A stretch of DNA of 59,133 bases from Lysobacteraceae bacterium (GTDB lineage Bacteria; Pseudomonadota; Gammaproteobacteria; Xanthomonadales; Ahniellaceae): contig PVBP01000010.1 in the NCBI GenBank assembly GCA_002995625.1, positions 1 to 59,133 on the forward strand, written 5' to 3'. Position 1 is the first letter of the stretch; each line of letters opens with the position of its first letter. A model generated the notes under the pieces. That model did no database searches, was not told where the DNA came from, and saw only the letters and a list, made by a program, of their open reading frames with translations. Below are positions 28,667 through 40,055 of this stretch, one piece after another. The translations under genes and the position numbers were made by a program.

Positions 28667-29581
28667 ATGATCGACGCGATCGAATCGGAGGGTGCCTCGG
28701 CCACCGCGCAACGCCGACCCACCGTGCTGATCGTCGACGACCAGGTCGCGAACGTGCACGCGCTGGCGAGGATCCTCGGCGACCAGGTCACGACGATCTT
28801 CGCGCTCGACGGCACCCAGGCGCTCGCGCGCGTGGCCGCGCAGCCGGTCGATCTGGTCCTGCTCGACGTGATGATGAAGGGCCTCGACGGCTTCGCCGTC
28901 TGCCAGCGGCTGAAGGCCGATCCACGCACGGCCTCGATCCCGGTGATCTTCGTGTCCGGCCTGACCGAGGGCGCCGACGAGGAGCGTGGCTTCGCCGTCG
29001 GCGCGGTCGACTACATCCACAAGCCGTTCCTGCCGGCGATCGTGCGCGCGCGGGTCCACACCCAGCTGCGGCTCAGGTCCGCGCTCGACCAGCTCGAGCG
29101 GATGGCGCGCACCGATCCGCTGACCGGGCTTTCGAATCGGCGGCACTTCGACCAGTCCTTCGCTGCGCTCGTGGCCGAGGCCGGGATCCTGGGATTTCCG
29201 CTGTCGCTGATGGTCGCGGATGTCGATCACTTCAAGCGCATCAATGACGAGGCCGGCCACGCCAACGGCGACGCGGTGCTCATCGGCGTGGCCCGTCGAC
29301 TCGCCGCGACGGTCGGGTCACTCGGCATCGTCGCGCGCTGGGGTGGCGAGGAGTTCGTCTGTGCCGTGCGCCTCGACGGACCGGCCGCGCTCGCGCTCGC
29401 CGAGCGACTCCGCCTCGCGATCGCGGACGGCCCGATCGCCGGCCATCCGGTCACGCTGAGCGTCGGAGTCGCCGCGGTCGAACCGGGTCGCGACACCCGG
29501 TTGGCCTTCGTGCGGGCCGACGCGGCGCTGTTCCGCGCCAAGCAGGCGGGCCGCGACCGCTGCGTGCTGGCCGACGGATGA
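28667..29581 (+). CDS. Response regulator with diguanylate cyclase output (REC-GGDEF)
   Basis: 304 residues. REC domain about 18-135: acidic pair VDD, acceptor Asp67 in VLLDVMMKGLDGF, Ser/Thr in FVSGL and Lys in IHKPF. GGDEF domain about 145-300: DPLTGLSNRRHFD, DVDHFKRIND and the active loop WGGEEF. It should make cyclic di-GMP when phosphorylated. The RxxD product-inhibition site upstream of GGEEF is absent. GGAGGA ribosome site 6 bases before the ATG. ATGA overlap with the hybrid sensor gene that follows, its likely phosphate donor. Confidence 0.93.
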   Translation: MIDAIESEGASATAQRRPTVLIVDDQVANVHALARILGDQVTTIFALDGTQALARVAAQPVDLVLLDVMMKGLDGFAVCQRLKADPRTASIPVIFVSGLTEGADEERGFAVGAVDYIHKPFLPAIVRARVHTQLRLRSALDQLERMARTDPLTGLSNRRHFDQSFAALVAEAGILGFPLSLMVADVDHFKRINDEAGHANGDAVLIGVARRLAATVGSLGIVARWGGEEFVCAVRLDGPAALALAERLRLAIADGPIAGHPVTLSVGVAAVEPGRDTRLAFVRADAALFRAKQAGRDRCVLADG

Positions 29582-32500
29582 CGCGCCTCGTCTCCCGCTG
29601 GCGACCCGCGCCCGGTCTTGGCGGACGGGCGATCGCGCTGGTCGCGGTCGCGACGCTGCCCTGGCTGGTCTGGCTCGCGTGGCCTGCCCCCGATCCCGCG
29701 CCCGGGAACCGTGCCGGGATGCCGATCGCGGACGCCTCGGTCCGGCTCGCCGAGCTGTCGTCATCGATCGACGGATGGCAGGCGGACGCCGCGGCGATCG
29801 CCGCCGATCCGGCGCTCGTCGGCGCGATGGCAGTCGGGGACGATCGCGGTCTGGCCGAACTGCTCGCGAACCACGAGCGGGTCACCGGCTACGGCAACGC
29901 CCTCGTCGTCGACCCGGACCTGCGCGTGCGTGCCTTCGCGCGGCCGACCCGCTGGGCCGGGCTGCGCGTCCCGCGGTCCGACGATCCGCTCGCTCGCGTG
30001 CTCGAGGCCAGCCGCATCGCCGAGGGTCCCGCCCTGTCGCCGCTGGCCGGCTCGGGCGGCTCCGCGTCGCTCTACGTGGCAGCCCCGATCCGGGATCGCG
30101 ACCGCGCGCTCGGCACGCTGGTGCTGGTGGCTGGCCCGTCGCAGTTCGCGGCGTTGCGTGGTGCCGCGGCCGGTCCCGACGGCACGACGCAGGATCTGGT
30201 CGTGCCGATCGACGGAACCTGGCATCGGCTCGACGTCGGTCCCCGCGGCGAAGCCCGGCTGGCGCGTCGTCCGTCGGACGCAGGCTTCGACCGGCTGCTG
30301 CTGCAGGCGACGACCGGAGCCGAGGCCACCGGCGTGATCGCGGCGCCGGACGGCGCGCCGGTCGCGCTGGTCGCACGCAGCTTCGGACCGCTCAATGCGG
30401 TGCTCGTCGTCGCCCGACCCGTCGCGACGCCGGATCGGGCGGCCGCCGCAGGCCCATCGGCGCTGTGGCCGCTCTCGGCCGCGGTGATCCTGGCGCTGGC
30501 GCTCGCCGTGATCCTGTCGCAGCGCCAGTCACCGCCGCCAGCGGCGAGCCGGCGTGCCGCGCGCCGCGAGCCCCGGCTCTCGCGCGACGTGACCGGCGAA
30601 TCCGGTGGTCCGGCGCCGGGACCGGCAGCGCGCTCGGCGCTCCTCGGCGCCCTCGGACCCGAACTCCGCGCGCCGCTCGCCGCGGTCCTCGGCACGGCCG
30701 AGCTGGCGGCCACCGAAGCCACCGAGCCACGCCTCGCGGCGCGCATCGGGCGGATCCGGGCGAGCGCGGAGACGCTGCTCGGCTACCTCGACGATCTCGC
30801 GCTGCTGGCCGGACTCGAGGCGGGTCACGCGCCGGCGCGGCGGGAGCCGTTCCGGCTGCGCGACGTGGTCGCCGACCTGGCCCGCCGATGCGCGCCCGAG
30901 CTGGCCACGGCCGGCCGCGAGCTGCTGGTCCGGCGCGCCGCCGGCGTGCCCGATGCGCTGGTCGGGGACCGCGAACGGCTTGCCGACGCGCTGGTTCGCA
31001 TCGTCCGCGCCGCACACGCGCGGATCCCGGGCGGACGGCCCGTCCGGCTGGTCGTGGAGGCACCGGACGACGCGGCCGACGGCGATGCCGACGACGGCAC
31101 CGGGTCGGGTCGCCGACTCGTGATCTCCGTGCATGGGCTCGACGGACTGCTGGCCCTCGACGACTGCTTCGACACCGCGACGCTGATCGACGACCGTGCC
31201 GCCCCGACGCCGAGCGCGACCTCGATCGGGATCCGGATCGCGGCGCGCCTGGTCGAGTCGCTGGGCGCGGACGCGCTGTGGTCCGCCGACGGCGACGCGC
31301 CCGCCTTCCGATTCGAGCTGCCGCTGGCATCGGACGTGGCGACCGAGCCCGCGCGCCCGTCGCTGCGCGGCCGACGCGCCCTGATCGTCGACGAACTCGG
31401 CGTCTGCGCCGAGCTGCTCGCCGAGCAGCTCGCGCGCGCCGGACTCGACGTGCACGAAACCGCGACCGTCGCGGCCGCGGCCAGCGAACTCCGGCGCGCG
31501 ATCCCACCGCGCGCCCGGCCTTATGACCTGCTGCTGGTCGATGACCGCGTCGCCGATCTCGACCGCCTGCCGGCGCTGGTGGCCGGCCGCGCGGAGGGCC
31601 GGCACCTGCCGCCCGTGGTGCTGATCGCGACGCCCGGGACCCCCTCGGGCGGGACCCGCAGCGCCGATGCGCGCCTCGACCGGCCGGTGGACGAGCCGGT
31701 GGTCCTCGAGACGGTCGCGGGCGTGCTCGGCCTCGGACCGGGCCCATCGGCGACCGAGGCGGTCCCGCAGGCCCGGTCCGATCGACCGCTCGCGGGCCGG
31801 CGCCTGCTCCTCGTCGATGACAACGCGACCAACCGCGAGGTCGGCGTCGAGCTGCTGCAACGGGCCGGCGCCGCGGTCGAGACCGCCGCGGACGGTCGCG
31901 CCGCGGTCGATGCGCTCGCGGCGGGACGGACCTACGACGCGGTCCTGATGGACCTCGAGATGCCTCGCATGGATGGGCTGTCCGCCAGCCGCGCGATCTG
32001 CGCGCTTCCGGGACGCTCGGAGCTCCCGATCATCGCGTGGTCCGCGCACGTGCTGCCGCAGGACCGCGCACGCTGCCTCGACGCGGGGATGAACGACCAT
32101 CTGCCGAAGCCGGTCCTGCCGGAGCGGCTTTATGCGACGGTCGCGCGCTGGACCGGCGGCATCGCGACCCCGGCTCCGGAAGCCGAGTCCGGCGGCGCCC
32201 GCCGCGGCGAGGCCCCGGATGCACCGCCACTCGACGCGGACTCGGCGATCCGCTACCTCGGCGACGACGCATCGCTCTACCGCCGCCTGCTCGCCGCCTT
32301 CGCCGACGAGCACGCCGACGACGCGGTCCGGATCGGCGTCGCGATCGCGACCGGACGCCGCGGCGAGGCGCGCGAGGCGGCGCACGCGCTGAAGGGACTC
32401 GCGGCGACGCTCGGCATGGGCCCGCTGTCCCGGGTCTCGGCAACCATCGAACTCAACCTGCGCGCCGGCAGCGCGGTGCCCGACAGCGTGCTCGACGCGC

Positions 32501-32796
32501 TGCGTGACCGTCTCGCCGAGGCGCTGCACGCCGCGACCCGGTGGCTCGCGGAGTACGCCCCGACGGCACGCAGCGACGATCAAGGAGTGGTCGCGACCGC
32601 GGTCGACCGCGAAGCCGAGCTGGCAATGCTCGATGCCCAGATCGAGCGCGGCGAGTTGGCCGCGCTCGGCACGTTCGAGCGTCTGTCGGCCACGCGGCGG
32701 GCGGATCTCGACGACGCCGAATGGGAAGCCGTCCACGAGGCGCTGGTCCGGCTCGACTTCGAGCGCGCGGCGTCGCTGCGACGCCGGATCGGGTGA
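29578..32796 (+). CDS. Hybrid sensor protein with degenerate kinase core (pseudokinase-REC-REC-HPt)
   Basis: 1072 residues. Membrane helices near 17-36 and 297-318 enclose a periplasmic sensor domain. The dimerisation helix reads LGALGPELRAPLAAVLG: Pro361 stands where the phospho-accepting His belongs. The ATP-binding part is also degenerate: Asn of the N-box lost in VRIVRAAHA, DxGxG replaced by HGLDG, and GxGLGL by ATSIGI. REC1 (about 600-720) keeps Asp655 but has Arg702 instead of the conserved Lys. REC2 (about 742-862) is canonical (Asp792 in VLMDLEMPRMDG, Lys844). The HPt (about 885-975) has His936 in AHALKGLAATLG. It probably passes phosphate between another kinase and the overlapping REC-GGDEF protein. 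Confidence 0.88.
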   Translation: MTRLVSRWRPAPGLGGRAIALVAVATLPWLVWLAWPAPDPAPGNRAGMPIADASVRLAELSSSIDGWQADAAAIAADPALVGAMAVGDDRGLAELLANHERVTGYGNALVVDPDLRVRAFARPTRWAGLRVPRSDDPLARVLEASRIAEGPALSPLAGSGGSASLYVAAPIRDRDRALGTLVLVAGPSQFAALRGAAAGPDGTTQDLVVPIDGTWHRLDVGPRGEARLARRPSDAGFDRLLLQATTGAEATGVIAAPDGAPVALVARSFGPLNAVLVVARPVATPDRAAAAGPSALWPLSAAVILALALAVILSQRQSPPPAASRRAARREPRLSRDVTGESGGPAPGPAARSALLGALGPELRAPLAAVLGTAELAATEATEPRLAARIGRIRASAETLLGYLDDLALLAGLEAGHAPARREPFRLRDVVADLARRCAPELATAGRELLVRRAAGVPDALVGDRERLADALVRIVRAAHARIPGGRPVRLVVEAPDDAADGDADDGTGSGRRLVISVHGLDGLLALDDCFDTATLIDDRAAPTPSATSIGIRIAARLVESLGADALWSADGDAPAFRFELPLASDVATEPARPSLRGRRALIVDELGVCAELLAEQLARAGLDVHETATVAAAASELRRAIPPRARPYDLLLVDDRVADLDRLPALVAGRAEGRHLPPVVLIATPGTPSGGTRSADARLDRPVDEPVVLETVAGVLGLGPGPSATEAVPQARSDRPLAGRRLLLVDDNATNREVGVELLQRAGAAVETAADGRAAVDALAAGRTYDAVLMDLEMPRMDGLSASRAICALPGRSELPIIAWSAHVLPQDRARCLDAGMNDHLPKPVLPERLYATVARWTGGIATPAPEAESGGARRGEAPDAPPLDADSAIRYLGDDASLYRRLLAAFADEHADDAVRIGVAIATGRRGEAREAAHALKGLAATLGMGPLSRVSATIELNLRAGSAVPDSVLDALRDRLAEALHAATRWLAEYAPTARSDDQGVVATAVDREAELAMLDAQIERGELAALGTFERLSATRRADLDDAEWEAVHEALVRLDFERAASLRRRIG

Positions 32797-32814
32797 TCCG
32801 GCGCGGCCGGCGGC

Positions 32815-35391
<2,577 letters not shown>

Positions 35392-35437
35392 CGGGATCGT
35401 CCTGGATTCGTGGGCGGCCGGGCCGCGGTCCCGGTCG

Positions 35438-35465
35438 AGATGAGGCCCGGTCGGGCCGATTCAAG
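35438..35465 (-). promoter_or_regulatory. Sigma32 (heat-shock) promoter of clpB
   Basis: Read on the minus strand: -35 CTTGAA (35465-35460), 14-base spacer, -10 CCTCATCT (35445-35438). The RpoH consensus is CTTGAAA with CCCCATNT, so the match is 6 of 6 in the -35 core and all but one in the -10. A start point near 35431 leaves a 40-base leader to the clpB ATG. This agrees with heat control of clpB in other proteobacteria. Confidence 0.75.
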
Positions 35466-35510
35466 CCGGGGCTGGCGGCCCCGTTCGAGGCCGGGCATGC
35501 TCACCGGCCC

Positions 35511-37274
35511 ATGACCCTCGATCAGGCCATCGTCCTCGCGGTGATGATCGGCGCGCTCGCGCTGTTCGTGACCGAGCGCCTGCGCCCCGAAGTCGTCGCG
35601 CTGCTGGTCGCGTGCACGCTCGCGGTCGCCGGCGTGGTCGATCCGCGGACCGCGGTGTCCGGATTCTCGAGCGAGGCCACGGTGGCGGTCGGCGCGATGT
35701 TCGTGCTGAGCGCGGGACTCGACCGCTCGGGCGCGCTCGCGGTCGTCGTGCTGGTGCTCGAGAGGCTGGCACGCTTCAAGATCCTGCTCAAGACCGGGGT
35801 GATGTCGATCGCAGGCACGCTGTCGGCGTTCGTCAACAACACCGCGGTCGTCGCGGTGCTGCTGCCGGTGGTCCTGCGGACGGCAGGCTCGCGCGGGCTG
35901 TCGCCGTCGCGCTATCTGATCCCGCTCTCGTATGCGTCGCAGTTCGGCGGCGTCTGCACGCTGATCGGCACGTCGACCAACCTCTTGGTCAACGGGCTCG
36001 CGATCAGCGCCGGGCTGCCCGGCTTCACGCTGTTCGAGTTCGCCTCGCTCGGCGTGATCCTGTTCGCGATCGGCATGGCCTACGTGCTGCTCGTCGGCTA
36101 CTGGCTGCTGCCGGATCGCGGGCCGGGTCCGGCGCAGGAACCCTTCGAGATGGGCGAGTTCGTGACCGAGGTGCTGGTCCAGGACGGCGCCGCGGTCGGG
36201 CGCACCGTGTCCGAGCTCGGCCTCGACAAGCTCGGCCTGACCCCGCTCGACCTGGTGCGCGGAACGCGACGCTACTGGCGCCCCGAGGACCTCAAGCTCG
36301 AGGCCGGCGACGTGCTGCGCGTCAGCGGCGCGGCGCGCGATCTGACCGATCGCGAGCTCGGCCCGGGCCTCGTCCTGCACCCCGAGCACGCGCACGGCCT
36401 CGACCACCTCGACGAGGCCGACCGGCGCCGGATCGAGGCCCTGGTCCCGCCCGGCTCGCCGCTGATCGGGCACACGCCGCGCGAGCTGCTGATGGCCGAG
36501 CGCTACAACGCGGTGCTGCTCGCGATCCGCCGACATGGCAACCCGGTCACCGCGCAGCTGCGCGACACCCGCTTCGAGTCGGGCGACGTGCTGCTGCTGG
36601 TCGCGACCCGCGACGGCGCCTCGGAGCTGCACGCCGAGAGCGGCCTCGTCGTGCTGCGCGAGTCCGACCAGCCGCCGCGACGGAAGGCGCTGCCGTGGCC
36701 GCCGCTGCTGATCGTCGCCTCGGTGGTCGCGGTCGCCGCGATCGGCTGGCTGCCGATCCACATCGCCGCGCTCCTCGGCTGCATCGGCCTCGTCGCGGTC
36801 CGCACGCTGAGCAGCGAGGACGCGGTCCGCGCGGTCGACTGGCGCGTGCTGCTGCTGATCGCCGGCATGCTCCCGCTCGGCATCGCGATGCAGCAGAGCG
36901 GCCTCGCGCAGAACCTGGTCAAGGGCCTGCTCGACCTGACCGGGGTCGAGTCGCCGCACGTCGCGGTCGCGATCCTGTACCTGATGACCGCGATCCTGAC
37001 CGAGTTCATGAGCAACAACGCGGCGGCGGTGCTGATGGTGCCGATCGGGCTGTCGCTGGCCGAGCACTTCGGGGCCGACTGGAAGCCGTTCCTGGTCGCG
37101 GTCGCGTTCGCCGCATCGACCGCGTTCGCGACCCCGGTCGGCTACCAGACCAACACGATGGTCTACAACGCCGGCAACTACCGCTTCACCGACTTCGTCC
37201 GCGTCGGCGGCCCGCTCAACGTCGTGTTCTGGATCGCCGCGAGCCTGCTGATCCCGCGCTATTTCCCGTTCTGA
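35511..37274 (+). CDS. SLC13-family permease with two TrkA-C domains
   Basis: 587 residues. DASS/CitT-like transporter: N-terminal membrane half (about 5-205) with SAFVNNTAVVAVLLPVV and QFGGVCTLIGTSTNLLVNG, and a C-terminal half (about 405-587) with EFMSNNAAAVLMVPI and STAFATPVGYQTNTMVYN. These Ser-Asn-type loops bind sodium and anion in relatives. Between the halves are two cytoplasmic TrkA-C (RCK-C) domains (about 210-295, 320-395), as in sulfate/anion permeases of bacteria. Substrate likely a dicarboxylate, sulfate or another anion. It is divergent from clpB. Confidence 0.9.
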   Translation: MTLDQAIVLAVMIGALALFVTERLRPEVVALLVACTLAVAGVVDPRTAVSGFSSEATVAVGAMFVLSAGLDRSGALAVVVLVLERLARFKILLKTGVMSIAGTLSAFVNNTAVVAVLLPVVLRTAGSRGLSPSRYLIPLSYASQFGGVCTLIGTSTNLLVNGLAISAGLPGFTLFEFASLGVILFAIGMAYVLLVGYWLLPDRGPGPAQEPFEMGEFVTEVLVQDGAAVGRTVSELGLDKLGLTPLDLVRGTRRYWRPEDLKLEAGDVLRVSGAARDLTDRELGPGLVLHPEHAHGLDHLDEADRRRIEALVPPGSPLIGHTPRELLMAERYNAVLLAIRRHGNPVTAQLRDTRFESGDVLLLVATRDGASELHAESGLVVLRESDQPPRRKALPWPPLLIVASVVAVAAIGWLPIHIAALLGCIGLVAVRTLSSEDAVRAVDWRVLLLIAGMLPLGIAMQQSGLAQNLVKGLLDLTGVESPHVAVAILYLMTAILTEFMSNNAAAVLMVPIGLSLAEHFGADWKPFLVAVAFAASTAFATPVGYQTNTMVYNAGNYRFTDFVRVGGPLNVVFWIAASLLIPRYFPF

Positions 37275-37385
37275 CGGCGAGCCGCCGGATGGCACCGGCG
37301 CGCCGACCAGCGCGTCTCCGGGCGCGATCTTCCCGTGCGCGCCAGGTGATAGAATCGAGACCCCGGAGCTCGAAACCCGCCGCCA

Positions 37386-38588
37386 TTGTCAGAGCTTCGT
37401 TTCGATATCGGGCTGTTCGCGTTCGGAATCGCGATTGCCGCGTTGCTGCTCGGCGCGCGCTCGCGGACGCCCAACAGCTTCGGCCGCGCGCTTCCGTCCT
37501 GGGCGGCCGCGGTCGTCGCGCTGGCGGCCGGTGGATTCCTGATCGCGCTCGGATCGGGACCGGGATCAGCATCGGCCACATTGGCCGGAAAATCGCTGGT
37601 CGCCGCCGCCCACGCGGCCTTCGTGCATGCGCTGCTGCTGGCCCTCGGGCGACGACCAGGGTGGGCAGGCCTCTGCGCGCTGCTCGTCCCGGTCGCCCTC
37701 GTCTTCGGCCTGTCGCTGGCGCTGGTCATGCGCCACCCCGAGGCGCCGCTCCGCTCCGGATTGCTGTCGCTGCTGATGGCGGGCTATGCAGGCGCCGCGA
37801 TCGTGGCACTGGCGGCCGACGGCGCGTCGGCGTCGCGCTCGACCCGGGTCGCCTTGCTGATCGCCTTCTCGATCGCGGGCAGCGCGCATCTGGTCCGCGC
37901 GATGATCGCGATCGATTTCCCCGAGCTCGAGGCCCGCTGGCCGACCGCGACGCACGACCTGCTCCTGGTCTCGACTCTCGCGATGGTGGGCGCCTCGGTC
38001 GCGTTTGCGCTGGCCGCGAGCCACCGCACCCAGGACGACATTCTCGCGCTCGCCAACCGCGACGAGCTGACCGGCATTCCGAACCGGCGCGCCTTCAACC
38101 GGATCGGTGAACGGCTGCTCGAGCGCTGTCGCCGGCAGAACCAGCCGATCTCGGCCCTGGTGATCGACATCGACCATTTCAAGCGCATCAACGATCAGTT
38201 CGGCCATGCGGAGGGCGACCGCGTGCTGGTGCGCGTCGCGGGCGCGATCGCGGCGGCGGTCTCGAGCGATGGCATCGTGGCGCGCGTCGGCGGCGAGGAG
38301 TTCTTCGCGCTGCTGCCCGATCGAACCCTGACGGAGGCGCGCGAGACCGCGGAGCGGGTGCGCGGCTACGTGGCCTCGCTGCCGGGGATGGGCGGCCCCG
38401 GGCTCGTCACCGTCTCGGTCGGCGTCGCAGCGTCCGATCCGACCGACCTCGACCTCGAGGCGCTCGTCGAGCGCGCCGACGCGGCGCTGCTGGCGGCCAA
38501 GTCGGCCGGCCGCAACCGTACCGTGGTCGCGCCGACCGGCGGCGCGGTTCCGTCGCATCGGCTGCTCTCGCGCACGCAGGTCCGCTGA
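37386..38588 (+). CDS. Membrane diguanylate cyclase (GGDEF)
   Basis: 400 residues. About seven hydrophobic segments in residues 5-215 form an unnamed membrane sensor region, followed by a GGDEF domain (about 225-385): DELTGIPNRRAFNRI, DIDHFKRINDQFGH, active loop VGGEEF. Catalysis looks intact. The RxxD inhibitory site reads VSSD, so it is lost. The best start is TTG at 37386 (no ATG or GTG fits the first helix). It sits between the SLC13 permease and a second diguanylate cyclase on the same strand. Confidence 0.88.
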   Translation: MSELRFDIGLFAFGIAIAALLLGARSRTPNSFGRALPSWAAAVVALAAGGFLIALGSGPGSASATLAGKSLVAAAHAAFVHALLLALGRRPGWAGLCALLVPVALVFGLSLALVMRHPEAPLRSGLLSLLMAGYAGAAIVALAADGASASRSTRVALLIAFSIAGSAHLVRAMIAIDFPELEARWPTATHDLLLVSTLAMVGASVAFALAASHRTQDDILALANRDELTGIPNRRAFNRIGERLLERCRRQNQPISALVIDIDHFKRINDQFGHAEGDRVLVRVAGAIAAAVSSDGIVARVGGEEFFALLPDRTLTEARETAERVRGYVASLPGMGGPGLVTVSVGVAASDPTDLDLEALVERADAALLAAKSAGRNRTVVAPTGGAVPSHRLLSRTQVR

Positions 38589-38672
38589 ACCCGGCAGTCC
38601 CGGTCGCCGGCGCCGCGGTCCCGGGCGCCGACCCGGTCGCGCGCGCATGCGCCTCTGCTAGATTGCGGGCCG

Positions 38673-39902
38673 ATGCCCTCCGACGCAGCCGGTTCCTTGC
38701 GCGACAGCGAGCAACCGGTGGCCGGCCGGTCGGCGGGCCTTTCGGCGCGCGCGCACCCCGCGATCCGCCTCCACTATCGCGCCCGCGCCGCGGCCTACCT
38801 CAACATGGCGGCGTTGCCGCTGTGGTGGATCGTCGAGGAAGGATTCCGAGCCGAGCTGGCCGCGGTCGCGCTGTGGTGCCTCGCGTTCCCGCACCTCGCG
38901 CGGGCGCTCGCGCCACGACTCGGCAACGACCGCGCGACCGAGCACCGCGTGATGCAGCTCGACTCGGCCAATGCCGCGCTGGTCTCCGGCGCCTGCGGCT
39001 TCGCGCTTTTCCCGACCGCGGTGATGGTGCTGGCGATGCTGATGAACGCGCTGATCAATGGCGGTGCGCGCTTCGGTCTCGCCCAGTTGCCCTTCCTCGC
39101 CGTCGGCGGGTTGGCCGGCGCGGCGGTCGGCGGCTTCACCTTCGCCTGGCAGGCGAGCCTCGGCGCCTCGCTGATCTCCGCCATCGGCCTCGTCTCGTAC
39201 GTCCTGCTGGTCGGTCTCAACGCGCATGCGATGCAGGTGCGGCTGCGGCGGACGAAATCGGAGCTGGTCGACAAGTCACGCCAGCTCGAGGAAGCGAGCC
39301 TGACCGACCCGCTGACCCGCGTGCGCAACCGCCGCTGGATCGCGGCGCGGCTGGCCGAGACCGAGCGCACGCTGCGCGAACCGCTGGCCTTCGCGCTGAT
39401 CGACGTCGACCACTTCAAGCGCATCAACGACCGCCACGGCCACGCCGCCGGCGACGCGGTGCTGCGGGAACTGGCGCTGCGCCTGGCGCGGGCCTGGCCG
39501 GCCCCGCACGACGTCGTGCGCTGGGGTGGCGAGGAGTTCCTCGTCGTCGCCCACGGCATCGACGCGGCGCGTCTGCCGCGGCTGGCCGAGGAGCTCCGTG
39601 CGCTGGTCGCGGTGCAGCCCTTCCCGATCCCGGGCGGCGAGTCGCTGCGGGCCAGCGTTTCGATCGGGCTTGCGCCCTATCCCTTCGGCCCGCGCCTCGA
39701 CCGCGCCGACTGGACGCGGGTCATCGACCTCGCCGATCGTGGCCTCTACGAGGCCAAGCGCGGCGGCCGCAACACCTGGGTCGCGATCACGCCGGGCCCG
39801 GGCGCCGACGAAGCCGCGCTGGCCGATCGGCCCCTGGCGGAGGCGGAGAGCCTCGGCCTCGTTCGCACCATCCGGCCGTCGACGATCGCACCGCGGGATT
39901 GA
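38673..39902 (+). CDS. Membrane diguanylate cyclase with MASE2-like sensor
   Basis: 409 residues. The membrane part (about 35-195) shows EHRVMQLDSANAALVSGACG and MVLAMLMNALINGGARFG, which resembles the MASE2 sensor domain. A short coiled coil (LRRTKSELVDKSRQLEEASL) leads to the GGDEF domain (about 215-375): DPLTRVRNRRWIAARL, DVDHFKRINDRHGH, WGGEEFL. Active-site residues are intact and the RxxD site is absent. A Pro/Ala-rich tail ends the protein. It is 84 bases after the preceding cyclase and possibly co-transcribed. Confidence 0.88.
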   Translation: MPSDAAGSLRDSEQPVAGRSAGLSARAHPAIRLHYRARAAAYLNMAALPLWWIVEEGFRAELAAVALWCLAFPHLARALAPRLGNDRATEHRVMQLDSANAALVSGACGFALFPTAVMVLAMLMNALINGGARFGLAQLPFLAVGGLAGAAVGGFTFAWQASLGASLISAIGLVSYVLLVGLNAHAMQVRLRRTKSELVDKSRQLEEASLTDPLTRVRNRRWIAARLAETERTLREPLAFALIDVDHFKRINDRHGHAAGDAVLRELALRLARAWPAPHDVVRWGGEEFLVVAHGIDAARLPRLAEELRALVAVQPFPIPGGESLRASVSIGLAPYPFGPRLDRADWTRVIDLADRGLYEAKRGGRNTWVAITPGPGADEAALADRPLAEAESLGLVRTIRPSTIAPRD

Positions 39903-40055
39903 GCGAGCGTCGCAGCTTCACTCGACCTGCCGTCCGTGGCTCGTTGCTTCGAGGACGTTGCAGAGCCGGCCTGGGACCCATCGATGACGTGATCGCGATG
40001 CCGTCGAGCCCGAGCGAGCCAACCCGGCGCGAGCTGAGGATGAAGGCTCGTCGGA

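Noticed and set aside
29578-32796. Frameshift or sequencing error as the cause of the missing kinase His
   Set aside because: The frame is continuous and all kinase boxes are altered while flanking domains stay intact, which fits long-term divergence rather than a local error.
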